Assembly: GCA_030247885.1 (NCBI GenBank) | Contig: JAPDRO010000016.1 | Location: forward strand, 558,001 to 622,000 | Direction: 5' to 3' | DNA from: Taxawa tesnikishii (nom. ined.) | Taxonomy: Eukaryota > Ascomycota > Dothideomycetes > Dothideales | DNA: 64,000 nucleotides | Shown: in pieces, positions 49,652 to 62,137 of the stretch | Position numbering within the stretch: position 1 is the first letter of the stretch | Layout of the letters: each line of letters starts with the position of its first letter | Translations under genes and position numbers: made by a program | The notes under the pieces: model-generated | Databases searched by the model: none | Seen by the model: only the letters and a program-made list of their open reading frames with translations | What the model was told of the DNA's origin: nothing

Positions 49652-50473
49652 ATGCCTCTCGACACCTCCTCCTACACCTTGGCACACTTGCGCCTTGACG
49701 GCAGAAGATGGAATGAGCTACGGCGCATACATGGCCAGATCTCGACCCAGGCGGCCGCTGACGGTTCGAGCTATCTGGAAATGGGCAACACCAAGATTAT
49801 CTGCACAATCAATGGACCCAACGAAGGACGGCGCGCAGGTGGTGGAGGCCAGAGCGCCGAAGCAAAGATCGAGGTCGAGATCAGCATAGCCGGCTTCAGT
49901 GGAGTTGAGAGGAAGCGCAGAGGACGAGGCGACAAGTAAGGGCACACGCCGGAAGCGCAGTCGGGAAGGGCCATACCGTCGCTAATACCATGCAGGAGGA
50001 CATCTGAAATGCAGCACACGGTAGCTTCTGCTTTCGCGTCGACCTTGTTCACCCACCTCTACCCGCATTCTACCATTACCATCAATCTGCACGTCCTCTC
50101 ACAGGATGGCTCGCTACTTGCAGCATGCTTGAATGCAGCAACCTTGGCCCTAATCGACGCCGGTATACCGATGACCGACTATATCGCTGCTGTTACCTCT
50201 GGAAGCACGTCTTCATACGCATCCAACGACGAAGACGCGGATCCGTTGCTCGACCTCAACGGCTTAGAAGAGCAGGAGCTCCCTTTCCTGACTGTGGGAA
50301 CATTGGGTGAGGAAGAAAAGGTTAGCGTTCTTGTCATGGAGACCAGAGTTCAGGCCAATCGCTTGGAGGCCATGATGGCTGTAGGCGTGGATGGATGCAA
50401 GCAAATACGATCTATTCTGGACAGCATTGTGCGGGCGCATGGCAAGCGCGTGCTGGCGAACATAGCAGGATGA
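49652..50473 (+). CDS. SKI6: exosome core subunit RRP41 (RNase PH-like)
   Basis: Exons 49652-49935 and 49996-50473 with a 60-nt intron encode 253 residues. Family features: [20 protein letters not shown] at the N-terminus, [80 protein letters not shown] and a C-terminal [16 protein letters not shown]41 is one of six RNase PH-like subunits of the eukaryotic exosome ring, which channels RNA to Rrp44 and Rrp6 for 3' processing and decay; the ring itself is catalytically inert. Between the conserved parts there is an acidic loop ([20 protein letters not shown]). The start is the first ATG and matches family length. Confidence 0.95.
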
Positions 50474-51686
50474 GCATTTGGATTCCGGATCATCAAGACC
50501 CCACCAAGAACGCGATGGCGTATGACGAAGGCAACGGAGGCATGGACAAGGGCAAGATGACGGGAAACCGTGCATTGCGTGCGCAGCACCTGCATGTGGA
50601 GTATTGATTACGCACACATCACTTCCCTCTCCAGGTGTCAGGCCGCGCAGATCGAAGCTTTCAGCAAGCCAGCTCGGCCCCCGTTTATTGGAAGCCACCG
50701 GACGGTATGCATTCGCGACTCGAAGCGCGCGGGGCATAGCCCTCCGTTACTGCATCGCTATGGCAGTCAGCCTTATGCAAGTCATCTTCGTCTGTTTGGA
50801 TCTACCCGGCAACAACCATTCGGTTTTGCCAAACTCAGCTTTTGCAGAATTAAGGAAGCCCCCAGCAGACGCAACAGATACGATAAAAATTGGAACACCT
50901 TCAGAGAAAGCAGATTCGGATTGGCGTTACAAGATATTCCTACGCATATTTCGGATGTGTCTCGTGTTCTGGAATTTGGTACAGTACAGTGGCTCCCCAG
51001 GTGATTGGTCGAGCGGCTTTTCAGCTGCAACACGGCTTAAGGCCACCAAATGTAAGCACGACTTGATGGCCTGACCGATCTCATCAGAGCATTTGAAATT
51101 GCTTGATACTAACATCTGTCTTTGCGGATGCTTTTGAGATCGTTGTACCGAATATATACGGGTATGTGTAGTTGCCAGCGAGTGTACGTTTGCGAGGCGG
51201 AAATACAAGACACCGTCGAGTAAATACGAACAGTAAGATCTACTACTCCTGTCTTGACCAAGGCTGTGGTCTGTTTGTCGACACGGCTAAGGCGAACACC
51301 ACGTAAGCACGGTTATTTCTTGGGTCCATCTTTCAATTCTTCCTGCGTTTCCGGCACCAGCCTTGTGCGTGATTCATCTACTTTGCCCCCTCCGCTCCGC
51401 ATAAGCAACCGAATCGACCAATAGCTTGGCATCTACATGGTTGTACTCCCATGAGGTGTGGTCATGAGAGCGCTACCACTTATGCGAATACTCATCTAGA
51501 GGCGTCAAAGGTATCAATGTAGCGGGAAGAGGCAGCTTTCAGGCAGCCTCGAGCGGCAAGACCCTCAGCTCCGTGGTCAGACATGCATGTCGGGCTCCTT
51601 AATAAACAACACAAGCTTCTCCAGAACGCCCTCATACCTACTCTAAGCTTCTCATCTACTTGGCCTGCAGGCTTTCGAACAGCACA
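50474..51686. other. intergenic, nothing recognised
   Basis: About 1.2 kb upstream of the laccase gene. Overlapping + strand frames of 144 and 156 codons near 50570-51074 have no family features, and only one could be real, so neither is called. Confidence 0.4.
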
Positions 51687-54160
51687 ATGGGCTTCTTCAA
51701 ATCTTGCTGGGAGGCTCTTCTCCAATTCACGGCTTACGCTGGTGTAGACCGTTACGGATCGATTCAGCAGCCTCTGCCTTTGCCGCCGGACCATGGAGTT
51801 ACTGTTATCCCACATCAGGCCTCCCCAGGTTTTGTTTGCTCTTATCCCACTTTGAAGGGTTGGGAGAGCTGTAACACTCCCGACGACCGCAGCTGCTGGA
51901 TCAGGGACCCAAATGCACGGCAGCCTTTGTGGAGCCAATTCGATATCACCACAAATTGTGAGTGCCTGGATGACGTCGACACGAAGAATTGGCTAACCGC
52001 TACAGACGAGGACACAAAGAAGGGTACTGCACCTGGGATCAAGCGCGAAGTAGCTATAAGCCAACACGTTGTTCGAGCCGCGCTAACAGCAGGCAGTATT
52101 GGCTTGAAGTAGAAGGAAACCCGTAAGTTTCTGATATCAGGGAGAGTATATGTATGGGTGCTCATAGAGGTAGTTGACGCCAGACGGCTATCTCAAACCA
52201 CTCGGTCAGGTCTTCAATGGCTCGTACCCAGGTCCGCTCATCGAGGCCTGCTGGGGAGATGAGCTTTTCATTCACGTCACGAACAAACTTGCCACGAATG
52301 GAACCACGGTACATTGGCATGGGATCCGGTCGGTCTAAACCCGCAATGCAGCTGCATTACCGCTACTGATACCATTTGCAGCCAGCTGGGCAGCAACGAA
52401 ATGGATGGAGTCAATGGTGTGTCCAACATAGTAGTGTGTCGCTGGTGTTGAGCTAACCCGCCGTTTAGGTGTCACGCAATGTCCGATTGCCCAGAACGAA
52501 ACCTTCACCTATCACTTCAAGCTCCATCAGTATGGTCATACATGGTATCACAGTCATTACAGCCTTCAGTATCCGTATGTGTCCTGAGAACGTTCTTTTG
52601 ATTAGACATCCTGACGACACGCAGTGATGGTGTTGCTGGCCCATTCCTTATCCATGGACCGTCAAGCGCCAACTGGGATGAAGCTTGGGACCCTGTCCTG
52701 ATTAACGATTGGGTTCACAACAGCTCCTTCTTTGTCTTCCCTACGCAGGAACTCAACGGAACCATCCCGCTAGCTGCCTCTATCGTTTTCAATGGAACAG
52801 GTACTGTCTCCCTCGTGTTCCCACCAGATGGCCCGCTTATCATTTCAAGGGCATTATATGTGTAACGCCACGGATTCGTTTTGCTGCAGCGGTAACAACC
52901 CAGACCCTCGCTGTGGCTGTAACCCCAGATCCAAGACAGGAAACTGCGGTTCGTTTGGAACGTACTTTGAGAAGACGTTTGTGGCAGGCAAACGGTATCT
53001 CCTCCGTTTGATCAACGCCTCGGCGGAATCAATGTTCATCTTCTCTATTGATGGGCACGAGATGGAGGTCATTCAGACCGATCTAGTGCCTATCAAGCCT
53101 TACAATACAAGCTCTCTATTCCTCGGCATTGGTAACTACGATTTCCTCATCTATATGCTCTCCGTTTAGTGACCGCAAATACAGGCCAACGCTACCAGGT
53201 GATCGTAACAGCAAAGCCTTCGGCACTTTCCCCGGACGGCAACTACTGGATCCGGACCCGCATGGCGACCGGTTGCGGCAATATCGAACAGGATAACGAG
53301 ACCACTGGTATAATCCGCTACAATCCCCAGAGTCGGTCCAAACCAACTACCAGTGCACAACACAACCGCATCGCATGTGCGGACGAACCGGCGGAGAGTC
53401 TCTCCCCAATCGTTGAGTGGAACGTGGATACAATGCCGGAGAACACAAACGTGGACGACTATACGTTCGAGGCCGGGTTCGGGAAGAACAAGTCGCACGG
53501 CTTCATTCGCTGGGAACTCACCAACACCCCTTTGTGGCTCGACTTCAGTAATCCTACAATCTTAAATCTGGAAAACCGGACTTTCAATCCAGAATATGCC
53601 GTTGTTGAGTGTACGTCCTCCCCCTTTGCCTTAGCCTTGATACCCCTACTGCCCTCTCCTTTTCTCTCGCAGAGAATGGCCACTGAACCTCCAAACTGAC
53701 GCCTTGAACCACACACACACACAGACGACTACCACAATCCAAACGGCTACGTCTACCTCGTGATAACCGGCCGCCCCGACTTCCCGGCCTTCCGAACAGC
53801 CATCCCCGCCGCCCACCCCATCCACCTGCACGGCCACGACTTCGTGATACTGAAGCAAACCAACGCGAGCGAGGACGCGGGCGACCCCTCGACATGGAAC
53901 TTCAGAAACCCACCGCGCCGCGACGTGGCACTCTTAGCCAGTAACGGCACGCTGGCGCTGGCGTTCAAGCCCGACAATCCCGGCGTCTGGCTCGTCCACT
54001 GCCACATCGCGTGGCATGCTTCTTCGGGGCTGGCGCTGCAGATCATGGAGCGCCAGGACGATATCTTGGGCTCCATTGGCACGCTTACGAACACGGTGAG
54101 GACGTGCGAGGGTGGGATAAGTGGGACTTGGCCTTCGAGCAGGACGACTCGGGCGTTTGA
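51687..54160 (+). CDS. laccase-like multicopper oxidase, with one or two frame breaks
   Basis: A gene with about nine short introns. All four copper motifs are present: HWHG near 52310, WYHSHY near 52545, [10 protein letters not shown] near 53817 and HCHIAWH near 54000. Other landmarks are [83 protein letters not shown] and [20 protein letters not shown]. There is a Cys-rich stretch ([15 protein letters not shown]). These enzymes oxidise phenols or pigments with O2. Near 54110 the frame breaks; one more G in the GGG run gives [15 protein letters not shown] and a stop at 54158-54160, the conserved ascomycete laccase tail. A second likely lost C near 52120 would restore [15 protein letters not shown] across an intron. 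The N-terminus [19 protein letters not shown] may be a weak signal or anchor. Confidence 0.87.
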
Positions 54161-54950
54161 GTGGCGGGGGTGGGGGTTGTAAGGGGATTGATTGAGAACG
54201 AGTGGGTTGGTTTGCGCGAGAAGACTTGGGTAGGGAGAAGATGGGTGTGGTACGGATCGGGTTGGGATCTGATATGAAGGGACACGGTCGTTTTCTTTTC
54301 TTTTTTTCGATTGCGGTTTATCTAGGCCTGCCTGTACTCCGCGTTTGCGTTGTGTCCCCGCTTTCCCGTGTCCGTGTCAAGGCAAGTTGTAAGAGGATGC
54401 TTGAAGTGCCAACGGAGACGCAGTCCACGCCAATGGAGGCATTGAGGCTCTATAGCAGAGAGGAGCCCTCGAAAGAAGCGGCCCACAACAAAAGGCCAGT
54501 CCGTCAGATAGCCGTCGACTAACAGCTTCCGAGGAAACCGCATAGATGCCTTCCGGCAAGCAGTCGATGCAGAACGAACGGCCTTTTGGAAAGGCTGAGT
54601 GTATGATGTTACTCTGTGAGCCAACACGAACCGTCTGCCTCCAAGTCGAGGATTGTGTAAAGTGCTTGAACTGAATTGATTACGCTCTTCCCTCTCAGGA
54701 GTCAAATCCATCAATTCCAATCGAAGAGAACGCGGAGACTCCTTGCAAAAAATGCTCATTGATGTTGTAATACACGTTGCGATAGCAACAGCAAGAAAAG
54801 AAAAGGCGTCAAACGTACATAGATGGCATCCGCTCACGGCGTATCCAGAACGCCCTCACCGCCCATCAACCCCCCGTCAAACCTTTCATCCTCCTTCCCA
54901 ACAAGTCATCACTACTCGCCAAACTGACCAAACTCTTCTTCCTCCCCTCC
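54161..54950. other. intergenic between convergent laccase and hydrolase
   Basis: This is the 3' flank of both genes. Frames in it are short or overlap shadows of the laccase tail. Nothing recognised. Confidence 0.45.
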
Positions 54951-57111
54951 TTAAACCCCGGACGAGTCCCTCTCGCCCTCCCATTCGCCACCCTTCCCCT
55001 CCCCCGGCGCCTTCCCCGGACTACTCCTCTTCAGCTGCAACCCACTCATCTCCAACGGCCTATCCTCGTCGCCCGAGCTGCCCGTCCTCATCCTCCGATG
55101 ATGCCTCCTCCCAGACCTGAGCTCGTTGAAACAATCCCCCTCGATCTCGGCCACGGCGTCCTCTCCGCCCAGCCCACGCGCATAATCCGACTCCTCCCTC
55201 GCCTCGGCCTCGCGGAAAATCTCCGCCATCCACTTGGTGCAGCGGAAGATGTACCTCCAGCCCTCGGGGAACACGCTCACGAACTGCAGGAAGCCGTGAC
55301 TGATGCCCGGGATCAGCGTGACGCCGACGTGGTCGCTTTCCGCGAACACGTCCCGCTCCCGCACGAGCCCGAGCTCCTTCCTCGACAGCCAGGCCGCGTG
55401 CTTCGCCTGCCGCAGGCGGCCCGCGAAGATGACCGTGTCGTCGACCAGCGGGTCGCGCTCGCCCGTCATCATGTAGGTTTTTGGGAATCTGGCGAGCAGG
55501 GCTTCGGGCGCGAGGAGCGGGGAGAGGAGGAAGTCGGTCCCGAAGTCCGGGCGCGAGTGCGGGCCGATGTAGAGGATGATCATGGCTCGCATCATTTCCG
55601 GGGTGAGGATGCGGTCGTTGAAGTAGGAGATCATGGAGGACATGGCGAGGCGGGTGCGCAGCGGTTGCGGCTTGGATTGGGATAGCGCGGTGGATAGGGC
55701 GGTTGTGTCGACTGTGTGGGCGGCTGAGGGATGGGTGCTGTCCGGCGAAGTGACGAGAATTGTGTCGATCATTGCGCTCGGCTGCACTGCACCATTGGAT
55801 TTGGGCGGCGAGGGCGAGTTGTCGCCCTCGTCTTCGGAGCCGTAGGGCGTGTCTGGTGTGAGTTTTCTGTAGTCATCGCTTTTCCGGCGTAGGACGCCTT
55901 CGTTCGTCTTCCTCATCTTTCGATCTTTGATCAGAGCCATCTGTTCGTCCGTCATCCAGTTGCCAATATTCATGTCCAGTGCTGGGTAGACAAGAACGAC
56001 TCCCTCAGGCGCTGGGAGGGATGTCTCGCCCTGCCATCGCCGGGTCTCTGTACTCCCAGACTGCAGGATCATGAGTACCAAGCCCACCGCAAGATTGCCA
56101 CCGGCACTATCCCCACTAACAACAATCTTGGGCATAATATCTCCGGACAGGCCAATGCAACGTCCTCTTGACGCGATCAATGTGTGGTATACGTCGTAGC
56201 ACTCATTCAGCGCGTACGGGTATGGATATTCCGGAGCCTTCTTGTAATCCAAAGCCAACAACGGTAAGCCCGTCCTTCCTGCCCAGGCGAGCAGCTTGTC
56301 TTCGTGCGCTCTCGGATCCATGGCCACGAAGCCACCACCCGGTATATCCAACAGTATCTTGTCATGTTCCTTCAATGCGGACAGCGGTCCATCAAAGTAC
56401 AACCATGCGTGCACCGGCTCCGTATAACTGCTCTCCTTGGGTCTCGGTATACGGATCGCTCGAGGAGGATACCGCATCAGCTTCGGTCTCAGCAGTCTTG
56501 AAATAAAACTGATATAAGGCGTTGTAGGTTTGTTCCAGCTGACTCTCAGGTGTTGCAGTGTAAGACCTGCCCGTATCTTCCTGACCTTTTCGTCCGCCTG
56601 CTCCGCGCAGATCAAGTAGTATACCGAGAACACAATGCTCGAAAGATCTCTAAGCCATTTCGTCCGAATGTTCATCGCGCTCCAGAAGCCCGCATCCAGC
56701 GCCGTTGTAACCCATGTTGCTCGGAAGTAAGCCCGCGTGTAGAGATTGGCGAGCGGTTCAGGGCATTCCAGACCGACTAACTTGCCGAAGTTGCGCGTGA
56801 TGTACAAATACAGGAGTGTGAGAACGAGAGATTGCCATGCGGTAAGGCGTTTGGAGAGAACACGAGAGATACGGCGGAGGAAAGGGGGCCATGGCGGTCA
56901 CCTCTGCGGACAGCGCGTCAGTATCATGTTTCCATGTGATGTCTTTGGATCCATATACGTACTTATACAGGTAGAAAGACCAGAAAGAAACGACGATAAA
57001 GACCTGGATCTTGCGAAACTTGACAGACGGTCTGCCCAATACGTGGTCTGGGTCCAGCGTTCAGTGCCCAGCGCAGCAAGCAGGTCAGAACGAGATGTGC
57101 GTACCTATCAT
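54951..57111 (-). CDS. HSL-type alpha/beta-hydrolase (lipase/esterase-like), membrane-anchored
   Basis: Exons 57105-57111 (7 nt), 56963-57047 and 54951-56903 give about 681 residues. The N-terminus has hydrophobic segments (VFIVVSFWSFYLYK, LVLTLLYLYITRNFGKLVG), then CPEPLANLYTRAYFRATWVT. The catalytic domain follows: oxyanion-hole motif DIPGGGF in place of HGGG, LLALDYKKAPEYPYPYALNE, nucleophile motif VVSGDSAGGNLAVG, then acid GERDPLVDDTV and His in LIPGISHGFLQF. A Ser/Pro/Asp-rich insertion of about 80 residues separates nucleophile and acid. The substrate is unknown, probably an acyl ester at a membrane. At the run 56884-56888 one base appears lost: one more C restores GPPFLRRISRVL and makes a whole number of codons (682). 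The 7-nt first exon is inferred from frame and homology, so the start is tentative. Confidence 0.83.
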
Positions 57112-57753
57112 GATCACCCAATGCAGACTTGTAATACCAAGGCTCCTCTACGTTCCATGGATATACTAATACAGGCCAGTAGACACGGTTGATCGCGGAC
57201 AAGAAGAAGCATATGATGGGACGATGCGGGTATAGAGAGGGTGGAATGAAGCAGGTCCGCTCAGCCGCAATCTTTGGTCATGGGACAAAGAGGATGAGGT
57301 GCTTTGATCGAGTGTGGAAGCACCGACGCCATGACAGTGTAATATTATACTAAAGCAGGTCCTCTAGCTGGCCTCTAATAAGAGCGGTTGGACCGGTTAT
57401 GATCACATGCGAATTGACGTTCCAGTCGAGACGCAACCGGCGGAACGGACATAGTGGGGCTCCGCAATTTGCATGTGAAAAGAGCCGCAGTGCAATCACA
57501 TGTAAACACAGAGTCACAGAGAAATTGAGGAAGCACATAGGTTCGGGAACGCCTCAGGTGCAGGTTTAGCCAGGTATCAATCTATATCTAGGTGAGAAAG
57601 AAAATAAAAATGTGCTGCCAACCGCAACCACGCGACGCCCACGCCATCATCCATGCATTTCAGTCTTTCATCAAGCCTTCGCCACGTCAAGAGTAAGGTA
57701 CAGAGAAAGCGAAGAAAAAGTTGTGCGAGAAGGAAACCCGAATGACTCGAGAT
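57112..57753. other. intergenic, nothing recognised
   Basis: It holds the upstream region of the hydrolase gene and the 3' flank of the glycosidase gene. Frames such as 56963-57202 overlap the hydrolase leader and are not called. Confidence 0.45.
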
Positions 57754-60700
57754 TTACGCCTCGGTCTCGATCTCATCCTGGTACTGGTCTTGAGGACCGT
57801 CGGGCGACATGAGACGCTTGAGCTGGTCCTGAACGTAGTTGTGCACGTGCTCGTCCGCGTCTTCGCGTTCCTTACGCCTGACACCATCTTGGTCGTTGTT
57901 CTTGTAGATGGTCCAAGTGCGGCCGTTGGAGGCGGTCTCATCGTGGTCGTGATCGTCTTCGTCGCCATCGGCTGACAGCCAGTCGCTGCGAGCGCCGATG
58001 GATCTGGTAGTGGACGAGCGACGGAGGTGTCCGCGCTTCGGCGCCTCGGAAGCCCTACGTTGCCGGGTGAAGACGTCGTCGAAGTAGTGGGAAGCCGCGG
58101 CGGATGGCGTGCGTGGGGTCTGTGGCAGACGGCAGTTGACACTACGGAATATGTTAGTATCGAGAGCGAATGGAACACGAACTGTGTAGGACTTACCCAG
58201 TGTCGTGGATCATCTTGGCCATCAGACCGGTCCAACCACACTGGTGACTGGCACCGAGACCTCTGCCACTGTCACCATCAAAGAATTCGTAGAACCACAG
58301 GTAGTCCTTCCAGTGAGGGTCGAAGTCAAGCATGTCGTTGCCATCGTTGATCGCACGCCTGCCGTTGTCACCACGAGCCATCAGGTGCTGCAACCTGTGC
58401 TGGAGCTCCTCCGCAACGTGGCCCAGGTGCATATAGTCTCCCGAACCAGTCGGGCACTCGACCTGGAAGGTGTTGCCGTAGTACATGTAGAAGCGGAGGA
58501 GGGACTCAACGAGCAGGAAGTTGACCGCAATCCAAACAGGGCCACGCCAGTTGCTGTTTCCTCCAAAGAGACCACTGTCAGAGTCGCCAGGAACATAGCC
58601 GACAGAGAAGGTCTGGCCGTTGACATCCATGGAGTATGGGTGCTTCTCGTGGTACTTCGAAAGGGAGCGGATACCACCGTTGGAGAGGAATTCAGTCTCG
58701 TCGAGCATGTACTTCAGTATGCTGCGAAGCTTGTCCTCGTTGACCAGGGATAGAAGGATACGATCACCCTTACCACGACGCGACATGCTGTGGAGGTTGC
58801 GCTCGACAACGTCGCTCTTGTTCCCGATGAACCAGTTGAGACGCTTCTTGAACTGCGGGAACTTGTCGATCACCTGTGGCTCCAGGGTCAAGCAAGCGTA
58901 CATTGGAATCAGACCGACGAGCGAGCGGACAGGCATTTGGTGGCTCCAAGGACCGCCCCATGAGATGGCGTCGTAGTAGAAGCCGTCCTCCTCATTCCAG
59001 AGAGACTTGGCTTCACTCTCGGTTCTGTACTGGAGAGCATCACTGATGAGGATGAAGTGCTCGAAGAACTTCGAGGCGATATCCTCGTAAGTGCGGCGGT
59101 GCTTGGCAAGCTCCAAGGCAATGTTCAGCATGCAAAGGGAGTAGAAAGCCATCCAGCCGGTACTGTCAGCCTGCTCCAAGACACCGCCAGTAGGAAGGGG
59201 ATCCGAGCGGTTGAAGAGACCGATATTGTCCAATCCGAGGAAACCGCCTTCGAAGACGTTCTTGCCTTCAAAATCCTTGCGGTTGACCCACCAAGTGAAG
59301 TTGAGTAGCAGTTTCTGGAAAACGCGCTCCAAGAAGTCAAGATCTTCACGGCCGTACATCTTCCGCTCGATCTTGAAGGTCCTAAAGGTGGCCCAGGCGT
59401 GCACAGGTGGGTTGACGTCGCCGAAGTTCCATTCGTAGGCTGGGAGCTGTCCGTTGGGGTGCATGTACCACTCGCGGGTGAACAAGTCGAGCTGCTTCTT
59501 GGCGAAGTCAGGGTCAACCATGGCAAGTGGAATACAGTGAAAAGCAGAATCCCAGGCTGCGAAGAAGGGGTACTCCCAGGAATCTGGCATGGACAGGATG
59601 TCGTCAAGGTGCATGTGCTTCCACTGCTGGTTACGGATGGCTTTGCGGCCCGGTGGTGGAGGTGGCATCTTCGGGTCACCGTTCGCCCATTGATCCCAAA
59701 TGAAGTAGTAGTGTTGCTTGCACCAGAGCATACCAGACAGGGCCTGACGCTGGATGTTGCGCAGGTCATCCGCCATCGGCATGGGGCTGACACGCCAGTA
59801 GAACTCATCGGCCTCAGAAAGCCTCTGGTCCATGATGTCGTCGAACAGCTCTTCGTCGAGGTAGCCGTCGTTGAACTTCTTGGAGATCCTGAAACGGACC
59901 ACAGCGCACTCACCAGGCGGGACACCGTCGCCCTGGTTGAAGGCATACCATGCTGCGCTCTTGGTACCGGTCTTCTTGGGGTTGACAGCCTTCTTCTCGC
60001 CGTTCACAATGTAACGGTGGAAGCCATCCTTGACGTAAGGGGTCTTGTTCTTCTCCAGTCCCCAGAGGGCAACGTCGTTGCTGTCGTTATCGGTGAAAAT
60101 GAACTCAGGCTGGATGTCCTCGGTCCCACCACCGTAGGCTGGCGAAGGAGAGCACTGGAAGTAGCGCTCGCCAAGCTCGTGGTGCTCTGCGTGAGCGGTC
60201 AACTCGGAAACCTGCTGAAGGTTGGGCTTCCTGTCGTCCCAGCCCCAAGCCCAGGTATTTCTGAACCACACCTGGGGAACGATGTGCAGCTTGGCCGGCT
60301 CGGAGCCACGGTTGTATGCAGTGACACGGAAACACAGCTCATCCGGGTCGTTGGACTCCTTGGCGGTCTCGATGAAAATGTCCCAGTACTTGTTGTCGTT
60401 GAAGATACCAGTGTCAATGAGGTTGTATTCCCTCTCTTCCCGCGAACGTTTGGCGTTCTCCGCAATAATTTCATCGTAAGGGAACTTCTCCTGTGGGTAC
60501 TTGTAGAGAAACTTCATATAGGAGTGCTGGTTCTGTCAGTAAACTGGGGCCAGCGGGAACAACAATCAACGCAGACTCACCGTCGGGGTGTTGTCGAGGT
60601 GGAAATGGCACTCCTTGATACTCTCGCCGTGCACACCTTGAGGATTCGAGAGACCGAACAGACGCTCCTTGAGGAAGTCACTGGTGAGGTGTTAGCATGC

Positions 60701-61173
60701 AAAGCTTTTTCTTCAGTCTGACAGGTCGTGTCACCCACTCTTTCTCGTTCCAGAAGGAGAAGGCAATGTGCATGCGACCATGGGTATCGGAAACACCAGC
60801 AATGCCGTCCTCACCCCAGCGGTAGGCACGCTTCCGGGACATGTCGTGGGAGAAGTCTGTCCACGTGTCAGTAGGGAAAGACAGAATGTGATAGGATGGG
60901 CTTACGGCTCCAGGCATCTCCATCGGCGCTGACTGCTGTTAGCTCTCATGCTCCGCACACGCCGAAGATTGTATGCTTACGAGTAGTCCTCGCGAACTGG
61001 AACACCGTCAGCGTGTGATAAGTGAGGTTTGACGCGTAGCAACACGTACCGGTAGCCCATTGTCTCTCAGCAGTGTAGGGACCCCACTTCTTCCAGTAGT
61101 TGGTGCGCTCGCGATCCTCCTTGAGACGCTTCTCCTCCTCGCTGAGGTACTCTGTGTTGTCAACGATAACCAT
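57754..61173 (-). CDS. GH63-like six-hairpin glycosidase
   Basis: Seven exons, all in frame, about 1000 residues. The N-terminal part has [38 protein letters not shown] and [20 protein letters not shown]. The large exon carries the (alpha/alpha)6-barrel: [20 protein letters not shown] (acidic residue region), [60 protein letters not shown] and [17 protein letters not shown]. This matches the glucosidase/mannosylglycerate-hydrolase-like branch of GH63 and not the ER glucosidase I, as there is no signal anchor. Presumed cytosolic, acting on an alpha-glucoside or related sugar; the substrate is not predictable. The last exon adds a disordered tail of about 135 residues ([37 protein letters not shown]) outside the catalytic fold. 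Confidence 0.9.
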
Positions 61174-62137
61174 CTTGACAGATTGCCTTGGTGTAGGCTA
61201 GAGAACGGAAAGGTTTGCTGCAGATGGTAGACTCGGGGGCGGCGGGAGTAGGTGTGCGGTTGGGATGCAGCAGGAAAACTAAGGCACGGGCTCGAGCAAG
61301 AAACAAGGCAAGGAACGAGAGGCAAACGATGCACGAACGTCGAAAGATGCGATCTGTACAATCAATGCTGAGGTAGAGAGATGGATGTTGGAGGAAGACG
61401 GGGAGAGCCGTGTTGTGTTTGTTGAATAAGAATTCCTCCCCTACTCTACAACAGTTGCGGGAGCAAGCAAGGCCGTGGCCGCGAGTGCCAATATGGAGTT
61501 TTGACAGAAGCCTTTCGTCACTGGCTACTCTTCACGGACCATTATCGCTAGTAGTTCCCCCAACAATCAAACTCAGAAGCTACGCGGAGCCTCAAGAGAC
61601 AGTAGCGAACCACTCGCAGCGCGCCGTCGCCGACTCTCGCTCAACGATCAAAGTCGGTGCACGCCCACAATCGCTCTTCACCGATAGGTGAAATTGTGTT
61701 TGTTATCTGCGCTACTGTGTATACATGCACGCGGTACCTGAGCCGTGGTTGGCCTTGGCACCTGTCTCGATCTGCAACTTGTCGATCATTTCAGGACATC
61801 TGCAACCTGCGACGCGCTACGAACTAGCCGAGTTCGACTTCTTCAGTTGAGCCTCCAGATCCGGAACTCAGCACCCCGCTGCCTTCCGTACACCACGTGC
61901 GCCGGGCTCGGTAAGCGGCGCTGGCAAGACGCAACGGATCGTGTCGCAAAGTGCTTGAACTGAGGAAGCAACGGAAGCACCTAGGCTAGGAACAGGTAAC
62001 AACGGGCCATGCGTACAGAGTTTGGCAGTCAAGTTGTGGTATCTCAGGGGTGGTAGCAACAAAATCATACGTGGCAAGGCCTTGCGAAACCGCCTTGCTC
62101 TCCCCGCTCCGCACTGTTCGCAAACAGGCATCTGGCT
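61174..62137. other. intergenic, nothing recognised
   Basis: It holds the promoter of the glycosidase gene and the 3' flank of NFU1. No coding, RNA or repeat feature was seen. Confidence 0.45.

Noticed and set aside
59399-60721. 440-codon open frame on the + strand
   Set aside because: Antisense shadow of the GH63-like glycosidase, whose minus-strand frame has clear conserved motifs. High GC at third positions leaves the opposite frame open.
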